This document shows positions 1 through 7,723 of a stretch of DNA of 14,649 nucleotides, one piece after another. The first letter of the stretch is position 1; each line of letters opens with the position of its first letter. A program made the position numbers and the translations under genes. The notes below the pieces were generated by a model. It searched no databases, was not told where the DNA came from, and saw nothing but the letters and a program-made list of their open reading frames with translations. The stretch lies in the NCBI GenBank assembly GCA_964623635.1, contig CAZUUA010000045.1, positions 1-14,649 on the forward strand. Direction: 5' to 3'. This stretch comes from UMGS1696 sp964623635 (GTDB taxonomy: Bacteria > Bacillota > Clostridia > Oscillospirales > CAG-272).

Positions 1-319
1 AGGGCAGCAGTTCGCCGGCGATCTTGTACATATTGGGGATCATCAGCAGCAGACCCTGAGAAGCGGTGTAGGTGGTGGTCAGAGCACCGGCAGCCAGAGA
101 ACCGTGAACGGCACCGGCAGCACCAGCCTCAGACTGCATTTCGATCACCTTAACGGTGTCGCCCATGATGTTCTTCAGACCGGTAGCGGACCAGGTATCG
201 GTCACGTCAGCCATAACAGAAGAAGGCGTGATGGGGTAGATAGCAGCAACTTCGGTAAACGCATAAGAAGCGTGCGCCGCCGCAGTGTTGCCATCCATGG
301 AAAGTTTCTTTCTTGCCAT
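1..319 (-). CDS. nifJ: Pyruvate:ferredoxin (flavodoxin) oxidoreductase, N-terminal part (runs off left edge)
   Basis: The first 106 codons are visible; the rest lies beyond base 1. The protein begins MARKKLSMDGNTAAAHASYA and continues with AAIYPITPSS, the classic start of the single-chain homodimeric enzyme. This is domain I, which with domain VI binds thiamine diphosphate and pyruvate. The family oxidatively decarboxylates pyruvate with CoA to acetyl-CoA and CO2, passing electrons to ferredoxin or flavodoxin in the cytoplasm of anaerobes. The start at 317-319 is supported by GGAGG at 331-335 and by a promoter upstream at 415-443. It is the last gene in this orientation in the window and separated from the ECF gene by hairpins, so it is probably its own transcription unit. 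Whether the full-length single-chain form is intact cannot be seen. Confidence 0.93.
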   Translation of the reverse strand, partial: MARKKLSMDGNTAAAHASYAFTEVAAIYPITPSSVMADVTDTWSATGLKNIMGDTVKVIEMQSEAGAAGAVHGSLAAGALTTTYTASQGLLLMIPNMYKIAGELLP

Positions 320-414
320 GTTGGGTATATCCTCCATTTATATAATAATAAGCGAAAAATAAATGCGCAGGGCAAGGGACGCAGAAAAAAACGCCACTGT
401 GCCCATGTACCTAT

Positions 415-443
415 ATTATAGCGCAAAGCGGCAGGAAAGTAAA
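415..443 (-). promoter_or_regulatory. Promoter of the pyruvate:ferredoxin oxidoreductase gene
   Basis: On the minus strand a perfect TATAAT (415-420) lies 17 bases downstream of TTTACT (438-443, 4 of 6 matches to TTGACA). Transcription would start near 408, giving a 5' leader of about 90 bases before the ATG at 319. I see no recognisable riboswitch in that leader. Confidence 0.6.
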
Positions 444-542
444 TATGTTTTTGTAAATTCTTTTGTTTTTTTCGAAAAAATTCGCAACACCTTATATAAA
501 ATGTATACCCCTATACACATTGCGATATAACGCTGCCAAACA

Positions 543-610
543 AAGAAGGCACTGACCGGATAAGTCAGAGCCTTCTTGGGAGTGGGATCAGCTTCATGGT
601 GTTCCCACTC
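543..610 (-). terminator. Two tandem hairpins ending the ECF operon
   Basis: Reading the minus strand after the stop codon at 632, the first hairpin pairs 603-610 with 580-587 (GAGTGGGA stem, 8 bp, 15-base loop). The second pairs 570-577 plus 564-568 with 543-550 plus 552-556 (AAGAAGGC and CTGAC arms, 13 bp with a single A/A mismatch and a 7-base loop). The second arm runs into CTTCTTTGTTTGG, a moderate U-tract, which fits an intrinsic terminator on the minus strand. The first hairpin may be an extra 3'-end stabiliser. Together with the promoter at 415-443 these account for the 320-631 gap; nothing else is visible there. Confidence 0.6.
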
Positions 611-631
611 GGCCGATAGCTTTATGTAATT

Positions 632-1219
632 CTATTTTGTATCGAGCCGCAATCCGATCATCTTGTTCAGCCTTCGCAAAAGCTGCACCAACGGATAGAC
701 CAGCAGTCCCATGCCAAGGTTTCCCACGCAGTGGATGAAATCGTAGGGCAGACCCACAAGGATCCACTTCAGCGTGGTCGCCAGGTCATAGTGGAACAGC
801 AGCGCCTGAGCCGGGGCATACAGCGTACCAAAGGCAAGACCGAATAGGGCACACATCAATGGATACACCACCGCAGCCACCTTGGGCTTCATATGCTTCG
901 GCAGCAACATGGTCACGCCCCACAGGATCGTCCAGATGTACAGATACGGATACCACCACAGCCCAAAGCCGTTGAACAGTCCCACCAAAAATACGTACAC
1001 GTATAAGGGGACAAGTGCCTCGACACGGTAGACCACCGTGAATGCCATTAGCAGCAGCGCCACCGGATGCACATTGGGGATGGACTCCATCGCCATCTTC
1101 CCGGCATAGGTCACACTGCCCAACATGGCATACAACACTAACTTTGTCAGCTTCGTGTGGGAATGCCGGTACGGTGAGGATACCCTATTTTGTGGGTTAT
1201 GCGGCTGTGTAAACTTCAT
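632..1219 (-). CDS. ECF-type transporter S component (probable cobalamin/corrinoid specificity subunit)
   Basis: A protein of about 195 residues with roughly six hydrophobic segments. It starts with a basic, Lys/His-rich N-terminus ahead of the first segment (KLTKLVLYAMLGSVTYAGK) and ends with a PYDFIHCVGNLGMG segment and a short basic tail, an overall build typical of energy-coupling factor S components. These integral membrane proteins bind a vitamin and dock on a shared EcfT/EcfA module, which is not encoded here. The ATG at 1217-1219 is chosen because the frame opens further upstream (1267) only deep inside the lipoprotein gene and without a ribosome binding site. With this start it overlaps the lipoprotein gene by 23 bp and is probably translationally coupled. 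The substrate is inferred from the cobalamin riboswitch and the DUF4430 partner, not from residues. Confidence 0.72.
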   Translation of the reverse strand: MKFTQPHNPQNRVSSPYRHSHTKLTKLVLYAMLGSVTYAGKMAMESIPNVHPVALLLMAFTVVYRVEALVPLYVYVFLVGLFNGFGLWWYPYLYIWTILWGVTMLLPKHMKPKVAAVVYPLMCALFGLAFGTLYAPAQALLFHYDLATTLKWILVGLPYDFIHCVGNLGMGLLVYPLVQLLRRLNKMIGLRLDTK

Positions 1220-1607
1220 ACACCAGCTTGAAGGTATCTCCTTCGGCAAAGGGCGTATCGCTGACACCGGTCATGGCGTATTCTTCACCGATGTAGAAGC
1301 TCCAGTATGCGCCGTCCGCATTGTAGTCAGCCGTCACGCCGTCCACGGTGGTGATATACAGACCGTAGTCTCCCATGTCACCTTCCACAATGCCTTCGGC
1401 CAGCAGGGCATCGCCTACGTTGGCAGCATCGGAAGTGATGGTGTGGTCGGTGGCAGTGCCGTCGGGACCGATCACCGTCAGGGTGAAGGTCACAGCATCA
1501 CCGGTTTTGGCTTCGTCTCCGCCGCAGGAAACGCAGCACAGTGCCAACGCCGCCATCAGCACAAAGAGAATCAGTCTGGAAAAAAAGTTCAGATCGTTTC
1601 TTTTCAT
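1197..1607 (-). CDS. DUF4430-domain lipoprotein (putative cobalamin-binding or surface capture protein)
   Basis: A 136-residue protein with a lipoprotein signal: charged MKRN, a hydrophobic stretch (LILFVLMAALAL) and a lipobox-like CVSC ending at Cys28, followed by GGDEAKTG. The mature part is a single DUF4430-type beta domain, recognisable from a VTFTLTVIGPDG strand and the GAYWSFYIGEEYAMTGV ... AEGDTFKLVYE motif. DUF4430 is related to the C-terminal domain of transcobalamin/intrinsic factor and is often found on exported lipoproteins near vitamin transporters. The start is fixed by AGGAGA at 1615-1620 with a 7-base spacer. It is the first gene behind a cobalamin riboswitch and overlaps the S-component gene. 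Inference: a membrane-anchored corrinoid-binding partner of the S component. Confidence 0.8.
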   Translation of the reverse strand: MKRNDLNFFSRLILFVLMAALALCCVSCGGDEAKTGDAVTFTLTVIGPDGTATDHTITSDAANVGDALLAEGIVEGDMGDYGLYITTVDGVTADYNADGAYWSFYIGEEYAMTGVSDTPFAEGDTFKLVYEVYTAA

Positions 1608-1611
1608 TTGT

Positions 1612-1659
1612 CTTTCTCCTTATAAAATGAATGTAGTTTTGGTCCCACGCAGGACAAAG
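1612..1659 (-). promoter_or_regulatory. Possible Shine-Dalgarno-sequestering hairpin (riboswitch expression platform)
   Basis: On the minus strand CTTTGTCCT (1651-1659) can pair with AGGAGAAAG (1612-1620) in 8 of 9 positions, burying the lipoprotein ribosome binding site. A competing small hairpin, GTCC...GGAC (1652-1655 with 1642-1645), would use the same anti-SD bases and free the site. No U-tract follows, so translational rather than transcriptional control is more likely. This pairing was found by eye; no folding energies were computed. Confidence 0.4.
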
Positions 1660-1689
1660 TCGCAGGCACTCGCTGCATACTACGCAGAA

Positions 1690-1897
1690 CATACCCGGCA
1701 GGTATCCCGACTGAACCCCATTCCATTGCACCTTCCCACCGAACCTTGCGGTTCGACAGTGGCGTACCCGACCGTTGGCGGCAATGGTCTTGGCAAAGGA
1801 AGCGTCTCCATTGAGGAGGACATGGGCATCACGGTGACGTGCTCGCACAGGATTTGCACCTGTTTCCGGTTTGAACCACCCTTCGGCAGTACCGGGC
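1690..1897 (-). promoter_or_regulatory. Cobalamin riboswitch aptamer
   Basis: The minus strand carries the family hallmarks in order: GGTGCAAATCC (1850-1860), GCCACTGT (1756-1763) and the B12-box-like AGTCGGGATACCTGCC (1697-1712, consensus AGTCAGGATACCTGCC). The 5' CCCGGT and 3' GCCGGG segments can close the outer stem. Between the first two elements is a longer-than-minimal insert, consistent with a peripheral extension. It lies directly downstream of a promoter and upstream of the DUF4430 lipoprotein and ECF S-component genes. Known members repress downstream genes when cobalamin is bound. The exact outer ends are approximate. Confidence 0.88.
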
Positions 1898-1903
1898 GGC
1901 TAT

Positions 1904-1932
1904 AGTATAGCACATTTTTACGGAGAAGTCAA
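1904..1932 (-). promoter_or_regulatory. Promoter of the cobalamin-riboswitch operon
   Basis: On the minus strand TTGACT (1927-1932) and TATACT (1904-1909) are separated by exactly 17 bases, with TG one base before the -10 (extended -10). The start point near 1897 puts the riboswitch at the very 5' end of the transcript. The roughly 95 bases between this promoter and the divergent one at 2029 are AT-rich with no further recognisable element. Confidence 0.78.
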
Positions 1933-2028
1933 GATGATCTGTCGGGTTGAAAAGCTCCATATAGTGGTTTTTATGAACAGATGGCATACAAAAAATGCTG
2001 TTTTTCACAGTATTCCAAAAAGAAAGTG

Positions 2029-2056
2029 TTGTATTTTCTCGAAAATATGCTATAAT
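2029..2056 (+). promoter_or_regulatory. Promoter of the YgjV-family gene
   Basis: TTGTAT (2029-2034) lies 16 bases upstream of a perfect TATAAT (2051-2056), with TGC immediately before the -10 (extended -10). Transcription would start near 2063, leaving a leader of about 30 bases. An A-rich stretch upstream of the -35 could act as an UP element. It diverges from the cobalamin operon promoter. Confidence 0.7.
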
Positions 2057-2091
2057 ATAGGTCGCAATTTCAATACATCTACGGAGGCTCT

Positions 2092-2595
2092 ATGCGAATC
2101 ATAGGACATTGCATCGGGATCGTGGCGATCGGGCTATTCTTCCTTTCTTACCAGATCTCCGAAAAAAAGAAACTGCTGGTGGTGCAGACCTTGGCGACCA
2201 TATGCCTGTGCCTGCAATACGCTTGCTTAGGCGCCTACTCCGGTTTTGCCACCAACATCGTATGCATCATCCGCAACATCGCTTTCTGTTACCGCAATAA
2301 AACCACACGCCTGGGACAGTGTATGCCGATCATTTTTGCCGGTATCATGGCCATCGTGTCGCTGCTGTGCTGGGATGCTTTTTACTCCATCTTTATCCTG
2401 GTGGGGTTGGTGATCAATACGCTATGCATGGGATACCTGGAACCCCAGGGACTGCGGAAAAGCGTCCTACTCACTTGCACGCTGATCATTCTCTACAATG
2501 GATTCAGCGGCTCCTACACCGGCATCATCAGCGAATCATTGTCCATCGTGTCGGCGGTCATCGGCATAGTCCGGTACCGAAAGGAAAAAGCATAA
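2092..2595 (+). CDS. YgjV-family inner membrane protein of unknown function
   Basis: A 167-residue, very hydrophobic protein with about five to six membrane segments. The opening (IGIVAIGLFFLSYQISEKKK), the conserved LQYACLGAYSG and IRNIAFCYRNK segments, and the second half repeating a similar helix pattern match the YgjV (Imp-YgjV) family. The biochemical function of that family is not established. The start is supported by GGAGG about 6 bases before the ATG. It is the only clear plus-strand gene in the window, has its own promoter and ends in a strong terminator, so it appears monocistronic and unrelated to the flanking operons. Confidence 0.8.
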   Translation: MRIIGHCIGIVAIGLFFLSYQISEKKKLLVVQTLATICLCLQYACLGAYSGFATNIVCIIRNIAFCYRNKTTRLGQCMPIIFAGIMAIVSLLCWDAFYSIFILVGLVINTLCMGYLEPQGLRKSVLLTCTLIILYNGFSGSYTGIISESLSIVSAVIGIVRYRKEKA

Positions 2596-2613
2596 AGCAA
2601 CTGTTGACAAACA

Positions 2614-2665
2614 GAAAAAATGGGTACGTACCTGCATTTTTATCCTGCAGGCAGTACCCATTTTT
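2614..2665. terminator. Bidirectional intrinsic terminator between the YgjV gene and purL
   Basis: AAAAAATGGGTAC (about 2615-2627) pairs with GTACCCATTTTT (2654-2665), and an inner CCTGCA/TGCAGG stem (2631-2636 with 2646-2651) closes a 9-base loop. The stem is flanked by A and T runs on both sides, so it can terminate the plus-strand YgjV transcript and, read in reverse, the purine operon, whose last stop codon is at 2688. Confidence 0.85.
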
Positions 2666-2687
2666 AGTATGCTTTATGTATGTCGCA

Positions 2688-5600
2688 TCAACCGAAGTAG
2701 GCTCTTGCGGAAGCAAACAGCTGGGGATCGTAGTTGCCGGGGACGTTCTTGTACAGACCGGTGTTCCAGCGTTCCGTGTGCCCCATCTTGCCCAGCACCC
2801 GTCCATCCGGAGAGGTGATGCCTTCGATGGCCAGCAGGGAACCGTTGGGGTTGTAGTCCATGTCCATGGTGGCGTTGCCGTCCAGATCCACGTACTGGGT
2901 AGCCACCTGTCCGTTTTCGACGAGCTTCGCCAACACATCCTGGGGTGCGATGAACCGACCCTCGCCATGGGAGATCGCCACATTGTATACATCGCCCACC
3001 TGTGTTCCGGCCAGCCACGGGGACTTGTTGGAGGCAATTCTCGTCCGCACGATCCGGGACTGGTGTCTGCCGATGGTGTTGAAGGTCAGCGTCGGGCAGT
3101 TTTCGTCCGTGTCCACGATCTCGCCAAAGGGAACCAGACCCAGCTTCACGATGGCCTGGAAACCGTTGCAGATACCGCACATCAGCCCTTCCCGTACCTT
3201 CAGCAGCTCGTTGGTGCGCTCCTTGATGATGCCGTTCCGGAAGAATGCCGTGATGAACTTGCCGGAGCCGTCCGGTTCGTCACCGCCGGAGAAGCCGCCG
3301 GGTACAAAGATCACTTGGGCCTGGGGCAGCTTTTCCGCAAAGGCAGCTACAGAGTCTGCAACCAGTGCGCTGGTCAGGTTGCGGATCACCACGATCTCCG
3401 GTGCAAAGCCGGCGTTTTCCAGTGCCTTCGCCGTGTCATATTCGCAGTTGGTGCCGGGGAATGCCGGGATCAGCACACGAGGCTTAGCAAAGGTGTCGCT
3501 GCTGTAGATCCGGTGGGTGGCAGGACTGCAAATGTTTTCCACCTTGGTGGTGTCGGGCTTGCGGATGTTGGTGGGATATACGCCTTCCAGCTTCTTCGTG
3601 TAGATGTCGTGCAGCGTACCCATACACAGCTTGGTGTCGCCATAGGTCATTTCCACCGCTTCTGTGGTCATACCCAACAGCGTGCCGTCCAGGGTTTCGG
3701 TGGTTTCTACGATAAAGGAGCCGTAGCTGTAGCCGAACAGCTCGTCCAGCGTGATGTTCTTGTCATAAGCAAAGCCCAACCGGTTGCCGAAGCCCATCTT
3801 CATGATCGCCTCAGCCACACCGCCAAAGCCGGGTGTGTAGATGGTCAGTGCCTTGCCGACTGTTACCAGCGCATGGATCTTGTCGAACAGAGCCAGCAGA
3901 GAATCGGTCACCGGCAGCCCGTTTTTGTCATATGCCGGACGGAACCAGTATACCTTGTGTCCGGCGCCCTTCATTTCGGGGGTTACGACATTGTCCAGCT
4001 TGTCGGTGGTCACGGCAAAGGATACCAGCGTGGGCGGTACATCCAGATCTTCGAAGGAACCGGACATGGAGTCCTTACCGCCAATGGCAGCTACACCCAG
4101 CTCCATCTGGGCCTTGTAAGCACCCAGCAGTGCAGCCAGAGGCTTGCCCCAACGCTTGCCATCCTTCATGGGCTTTTCGAAATATTCCTGGAAGGTCAGA
4201 TAGGTGTCGGTGAAGGACGCACCTGCTGCGATCAGCTTGGATACGGATTCCACCACGGCCAGATAGGCTCCATGGTAAGGAGACTTTTCGGCAATATACG
4301 GGTTGTAGCCCCATGCCATGTAGGAAACGGTGTCCGTGTCCCCATGCTCCGTGGAGATCTTGTGTACCATCGCCTGGCTGGGCGTTTCCTGATACTTGCC
4401 GCCGAAGGGCATCATGACGGTACCGGCACCGATGGTGGAGTCGAACCGTTCAGACAGACCACGCTTGGAGCACACGTTCAGATCCCCAGCCAGTGCCTTC
4501 ATGCCTTCCTCGAAGGAAGCAGGAATTGCCTTGGCAAAGGTCATGGGAGCTGCCGGTGCGATATCGATGTGCTTTTCGGCACCGTTGGAGTTCAAAAATT
4601 CTCTGGATACATCCACGATGGTCTTGCCACGCCAGTGCATCACCAGACGAGGCTCCGCTGTCACGGTAGCTACGATGGTGGATTCCAGGTTTTCCGCTTC
4701 GGCCAGTGCGCAGAACCGCTCGGCGTCCTCCGGTGCGACCACCACAGCCATACGTTCCTGGGATTCGGAAATGGCAAGCTCCGTGCCGTCCAGACCGTCG
4801 TACTTCTTCGGCACCTTGTCCAGATCGATCAACAGACCGTCTGCCAGCTCGCCAATGGCAACCGATACACCACCGGCACCAAAGTCGTTACACCGCTTGA
4901 TGAGCCGTGCTGCTTCGCCGTTGCGGAACAATCTCTGCAGCTTCCGTTCTTCCGGCGCATTGCCCTTCTGCACTTCCGCACCACAGGATTCCAGGGAATG
5001 CAGGTCGTGAGACTTGGAGGAACCGGTAGCACCGCCGCAGCCGTCTCGACCGGTACGACCACCCAGCAGGATCACGATGTCACCCGGATCCGGGCATTCT
5101 CTGCGTACATGATCGGCAGGGGTAGCAGCCACCACAGCACCGATTTCCATGCGCTTTGCCATATAGCCATCGTGGTACAGCTCGTCCACCTGTCCCGTAG
5201 CCAGACCGATCTGGTTGCCGTAGGAGGAATACCCGGCGGCGGCTGTGGTCACCAGCTTCTTCTGGGGCAACTTACCGGTCAGGGTTTCAGACACAGGTCT
5301 GGTAGGATCGGCAGCACCGGTCACACGCATAGCGGCGTACACATAGGAACGGCCGGACAGCGGGTCACGGATGGCACCACCGATACAGGTAGCAGCACCA
5401 CCAAACGGTTCGATTTCAGTAGGATGGTTGTGGGTCTCATTCTTGAACAGCAGCAGCCACTTTTCCGTCTTGCCGTCCACGTTCACGTCGATCTTCACTG
5501 TGCAGGCGTTGATCTCTTCGGATTCATCCAGCTTGGTCAGCCGGCCGTCTGCCTTCAGAGCCTTGGCGGCAATGGTGCCGATATCCATCAGGTTGATGGG

Positions 5601-6383
5601 CTTGTGGGTGCGACCCAACTTTTCCCGAACCGCCTTGTATTCCTCGAAGGTCTTTTGCAGCAGCGGATCGTCAAAGGTCACGTTGTCGATGGTGGTCAGG
5701 AAGGTGGTGTGCCGGCAGTGGTCGGACCAATAGGTGTCCGTCATGCGGATCTCGGTGATGGTGGGCTCCCGGTTTTCCGTGCGGAAATAGTTCTGCAGGA
5801 ACCGCAGGTCGTCCACGTCCATGGCCAGACCGTACTGCTTCACAAAGGCAGCCAGACCGGCGTCGTCCAGGGCTAAGAATCCGTCCATGACAGCCACGTC
5901 TGCCGGAACATCATACTTGGTCGCCAGCGTGTCCTTCACCTCCAGCGTAGCCTCTCTTGCCTCCACCGGGTTGATCACGTACTTCTTCACAGCCGCCAGC
6001 TCTTCCGCAGACACATCTCCTGTGAGCACATATACCTTGGCAGTGCGCACGTCGGGACGGGTGTCCTGAGAGATGATCTGGATACACTGGGCAGCAGAGT
6101 CCGCTCTCTGGTCGTACTGACCGGGCAGATATTCCACAGCAAATACGATGCTGCCCTCTGCCACGGCCAGCTCCCGATAGGTTACGTCTACCTGGGGTTC
6201 CGAGAAGACCGTGCCCACTGCATAGTCGAACAGCTCCGGCGTGATGTTTTCCACGTCATACCGGTTCAGCAGCCGCAGGGACTGGACGGAAGTGATCCCC
6301 AAAAAGGTGTGGATGTCGGACAGCAGGGCATCGGCTTCCACCGCCAGCCCCGGTCTTTTTTCTACATATATACGATAAACCAT
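2688..6383 (-). CDS. purL: Phosphoribosylformylglycinamidine synthase, single-chain clade II type
   Basis: A 1231-residue cytoplasmic enzyme converting FGAR, glutamine and ATP to FGAM. The order is: N-terminal PurS-like domain (about 1-150), linker with SDHCRHTTF (220-228), first PurM-like ATP domain with ETHNHPTEIEPFGGAATC (316-333) and GGAIRDP, a second PurM-like domain, and a C-terminal glutaminase from about residue 969. The glutaminase has GTNCEYD, the nucleophile in CGICNGFQ (Cys1072) and a C-terminal GHTERW with His1202 and Glu1204 completing the triad. The length suits the roughly 1240-residue clostridial/streptococcal clade rather than the longer proteobacterial form. GAGG at 6393-6396 sits 9 bases before the ATG, 20 bases after purD stops. 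It is the last gene of the operon and ends at the bidirectional terminator. Confidence 0.97.
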   Translation of the reverse strand: MVYRIYVEKRPGLAVEADALLSDIHTFLGITSVQSLRLLNRYDVENITPELFDYAVGTVFSEPQVDVTYRELAVAEGSIVFAVEYLPGQYDQRADSAAQCIQIISQDTRPDVRTAKVYVLTGDVSAEELAAVKKYVINPVEAREATLEVKDTLATKYDVPADVAVMDGFLALDDAGLAAFVKQYGLAMDVDDLRFLQNYFRTENREPTITEIRMTDTYWSDHCRHTTFLTTIDNVTFDDPLLQKTFEEYKAVREKLGRTHKPINLMDIGTIAAKALKADGRLTKLDESEEINACTVKIDVNVDGKTEKWLLLFKNETHNHPTEIEPFGGAATCIGGAIRDPLSGRSYVYAAMRVTGAADPTRPVSETLTGKLPQKKLVTTAAAGYSSYGNQIGLATGQVDELYHDGYMAKRMEIGAVVAATPADHVRRECPDPGDIVILLGGRTGRDGCGGATGSSKSHDLHSLESCGAEVQKGNAPEERKLQRLFRNGEAARLIKRCNDFGAGGVSVAIGELADGLLIDLDKVPKKYDGLDGTELAISESQERMAVVVAPEDAERFCALAEAENLESTIVATVTAEPRLVMHWRGKTIVDVSREFLNSNGAEKHIDIAPAAPMTFAKAIPASFEEGMKALAGDLNVCSKRGLSERFDSTIGAGTVMMPFGGKYQETPSQAMVHKISTEHGDTDTVSYMAWGYNPYIAEKSPYHGAYLAVVESVSKLIAAGASFTDTYLTFQEYFEKPMKDGKRWGKPLAALLGAYKAQMELGVAAIGGKDSMSGSFEDLDVPPTLVSFAVTTDKLDNVVTPEMKGAGHKVYWFRPAYDKNGLPVTDSLLALFDKIHALVTVGKALTIYTPGFGGVAEAIMKMGFGNRLGFAYDKNITLDELFGYSYGSFIVETTETLDGTLLGMTTEAVEMTYGDTKLCMGTLHDIYTKKLEGVYPTNIRKPDTTKVENICSPATHRIYSSDTFAKPRVLIPAFPGTNCEYDTAKALENAGFAPEIVVIRNLTSALVADSVAAFAEKLPQAQVIFVPGGFSGGDEPDGSGKFITAFFRNGIIKERTNELLKVREGLMCGICNGFQAIVKLGLVPFGEIVDTDENCPTLTFNTIGRHQSRIVRTRIASNKSPWLAGTQVGDVYNVAISHGEGRFIAPQDVLAKLVENGQVATQYVDLDGNATMDMDYNPNGSLLAIEGITSPDGRVLGKMGHTERWNTGLYKNVPGNYDPQLFASARAYFG

Positions 6384-6403
6384 ACTTATTTACCTCTTAC
6401 CAA

Positions 6404-7681
6404 TTATTTTCCATAGGCTGCCAATGCTCTTGCCCCAATGTCACTACGCTTGTAAGCGTTGGCAAAGGTCACATCTGCTGCGGCATCATAAGCGTTGGCG
6501 ATGGCATCCTGCAGGGTATCTGCCACAGCCGTCACACCCAATACACGACCACCGGCGGTCAGCAGCTCCCCGGCATCGTTCCGCTTGGCACCGGCCACAA
6601 ACACCTTGGCATCGTGCTTCAGGGTCTCCGGCATGGTGATGGGGAAGCCGGTCTCATACTTCTTCGGATAGCCGTTGGAGGCAAGGATCACACAGCAGGC
6701 GTGCCCATCCCGGAACTGCACATCCACGTCAGCCAGCCGTTCCTCTGCCACCGCACGCATGATGGTGAACAGATCGGTCTCCAAAAGCGGCAGAACCACC
6801 TGGGTCTCCGGGTCACCGAAGCGGCAGTTGTACTCGATCACCTTGGGTCCCTTGGGGGTCAGCATCAGGCCAAAGTACAGACAACCCTTGAAGGTGCGAC
6901 CCTCTGCGTTCATGGCACGCATGGTGGGCAGGAAGATCGTTTCCATACATTCGGCAGCGATCTCCGGTGTGTAATAGGGATTGGGTGCCACTGTGCCCAT
7001 ACCGCCGGTGTTCAGGCCGGTATCGTTGTCGCCGGCACGCTTGTGGTCCATGGAAGACACCATCGGTACCACGACCTTGCCATCGGTGAAGGACAGCACA
7101 GACACTTCGGGACCGGTGAGAAATTCCTCGATGACCACCCGGCTACCGGAGGCACCAAAGATCTTGTCCTCCATGATCTCCCGCAGTGCAGCCACCGCTT
7201 CGTCTCTCGTCTGGCAGATCAGCACACCCTTGCCCAGTGCCAGCCCATCGGCCTTGACCACCAGCGGTACCTCTGCCGTTTCCACGTAGCGCAGGGCATT
7301 GTCGATGTTGTCGAACACCTCGTAGGCCGCCGTGGGAATGCCGTATTTTTTCATCAGATTCTTGGAGAAGACCTTGCTTCCTTCGATCTCAGCCGCTGCC
7401 TTATTGGGGCCAAAGCAGGGGATCCCGATCGCTTCCAGTCGGTCTACCAGACCCAGCACCAACGGATCATCCGGTGCTACCACACAAAAGTCGATCTTTT
7501 TCTCTGCCGCAAACGTCGTGATCGCATCCAGATCCTTCACGCCAATGGCAACACATTCTGCCACATCGGTCATCCCACCGTTCCCCGGCAGGGCATACAG
7601 CTTGTCGATCTCCCGGCTTTCCGCCAGCTTGGTGAGAATGGTATGCTCTCTCCCACCGGAACCGATTACCAGTACAGTCAT
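6404..7681 (-). CDS. purD: Phosphoribosylamine-glycine ligase (GAR synthetase)
   Basis: A 425-residue ATP-grasp enzyme joining phosphoribosylamine and glycine to GAR with ATP. Visible features are VIGSGGREH (5-13), PGNGG (32-36), the substrate loop VAPDDPLV (68-75; the widespread form is VGPEAPLV), GPNKAAAEIEGSK (91-103), the ATP-grasp segment VVKADGLALGKGV (141-153) and the metal-binding NCRFGDPETQ near residue 290. Length and domain order are normal for the family. GGAG lies 8 bases before the ATG. It follows purH after a 104-base gap holding a strong palindrome and precedes purL by 20 bases, so its level relative to the upstream genes may differ. Confidence 0.97.
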   Translation of the reverse strand: MTVLVIGSGGREHTILTKLAESREIDKLYALPGNGGMTDVAECVAIGVKDLDAITTFAAEKKIDFCVVAPDDPLVLGLVDRLEAIGIPCFGPNKAAAEIEGSKVFSKNLMKKYGIPTAAYEVFDNIDNALRYVETAEVPLVVKADGLALGKGVLICQTRDEAVAALREIMEDKIFGASGSRVVIEEFLTGPEVSVLSFTDGKVVVPMVSSMDHKRAGDNDTGLNTGGMGTVAPNPYYTPEIAAECMETIFLPTMRAMNAEGRTFKGCLYFGLMLTPKGPKVIEYNCRFGDPETQVVLPLLETDLFTIMRAVAEERLADVDVQFRDGHACCVILASNGYPKKYETGFPITMPETLKHDAKVFVAGAKRNDAGELLTAGGRVLGVTAVADTLQDAIANAYDAAADVTFANAYKRSDIGARALAAYGK

Positions 7682-7723
7682 GATGTATCTCCAATATTAT
7701 AGATTGATTTTATAAGCGCCAAA

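Noticed and set aside
1125..1625. Plus-strand open frames opposite the DUF4430 lipoprotein and S-component genes
   Set aside because: There is no ribosome binding site, promoter or domain, and the opposite strand has a lipobox protein with a clear start.
1498..1848. Minus-strand open frame covering the cobalamin riboswitch and part of the lipoprotein gene
   Set aside because: It is out of frame with the lipoprotein, has no family features, and spans the conserved riboswitch elements.
2319..5876. A 1185-codon open frame on the plus strand opposite purL
   Set aside because: The translation is rich in His, Gly, Gln and Val without any domain, and it runs antisense to a fully recognisable purL. 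It is a by-product of codon bias in purL that removes stop codons from one antisense frame. Similar antisense frames opposite purD (6614-7702) and purH (7789-8988) have the same cause.
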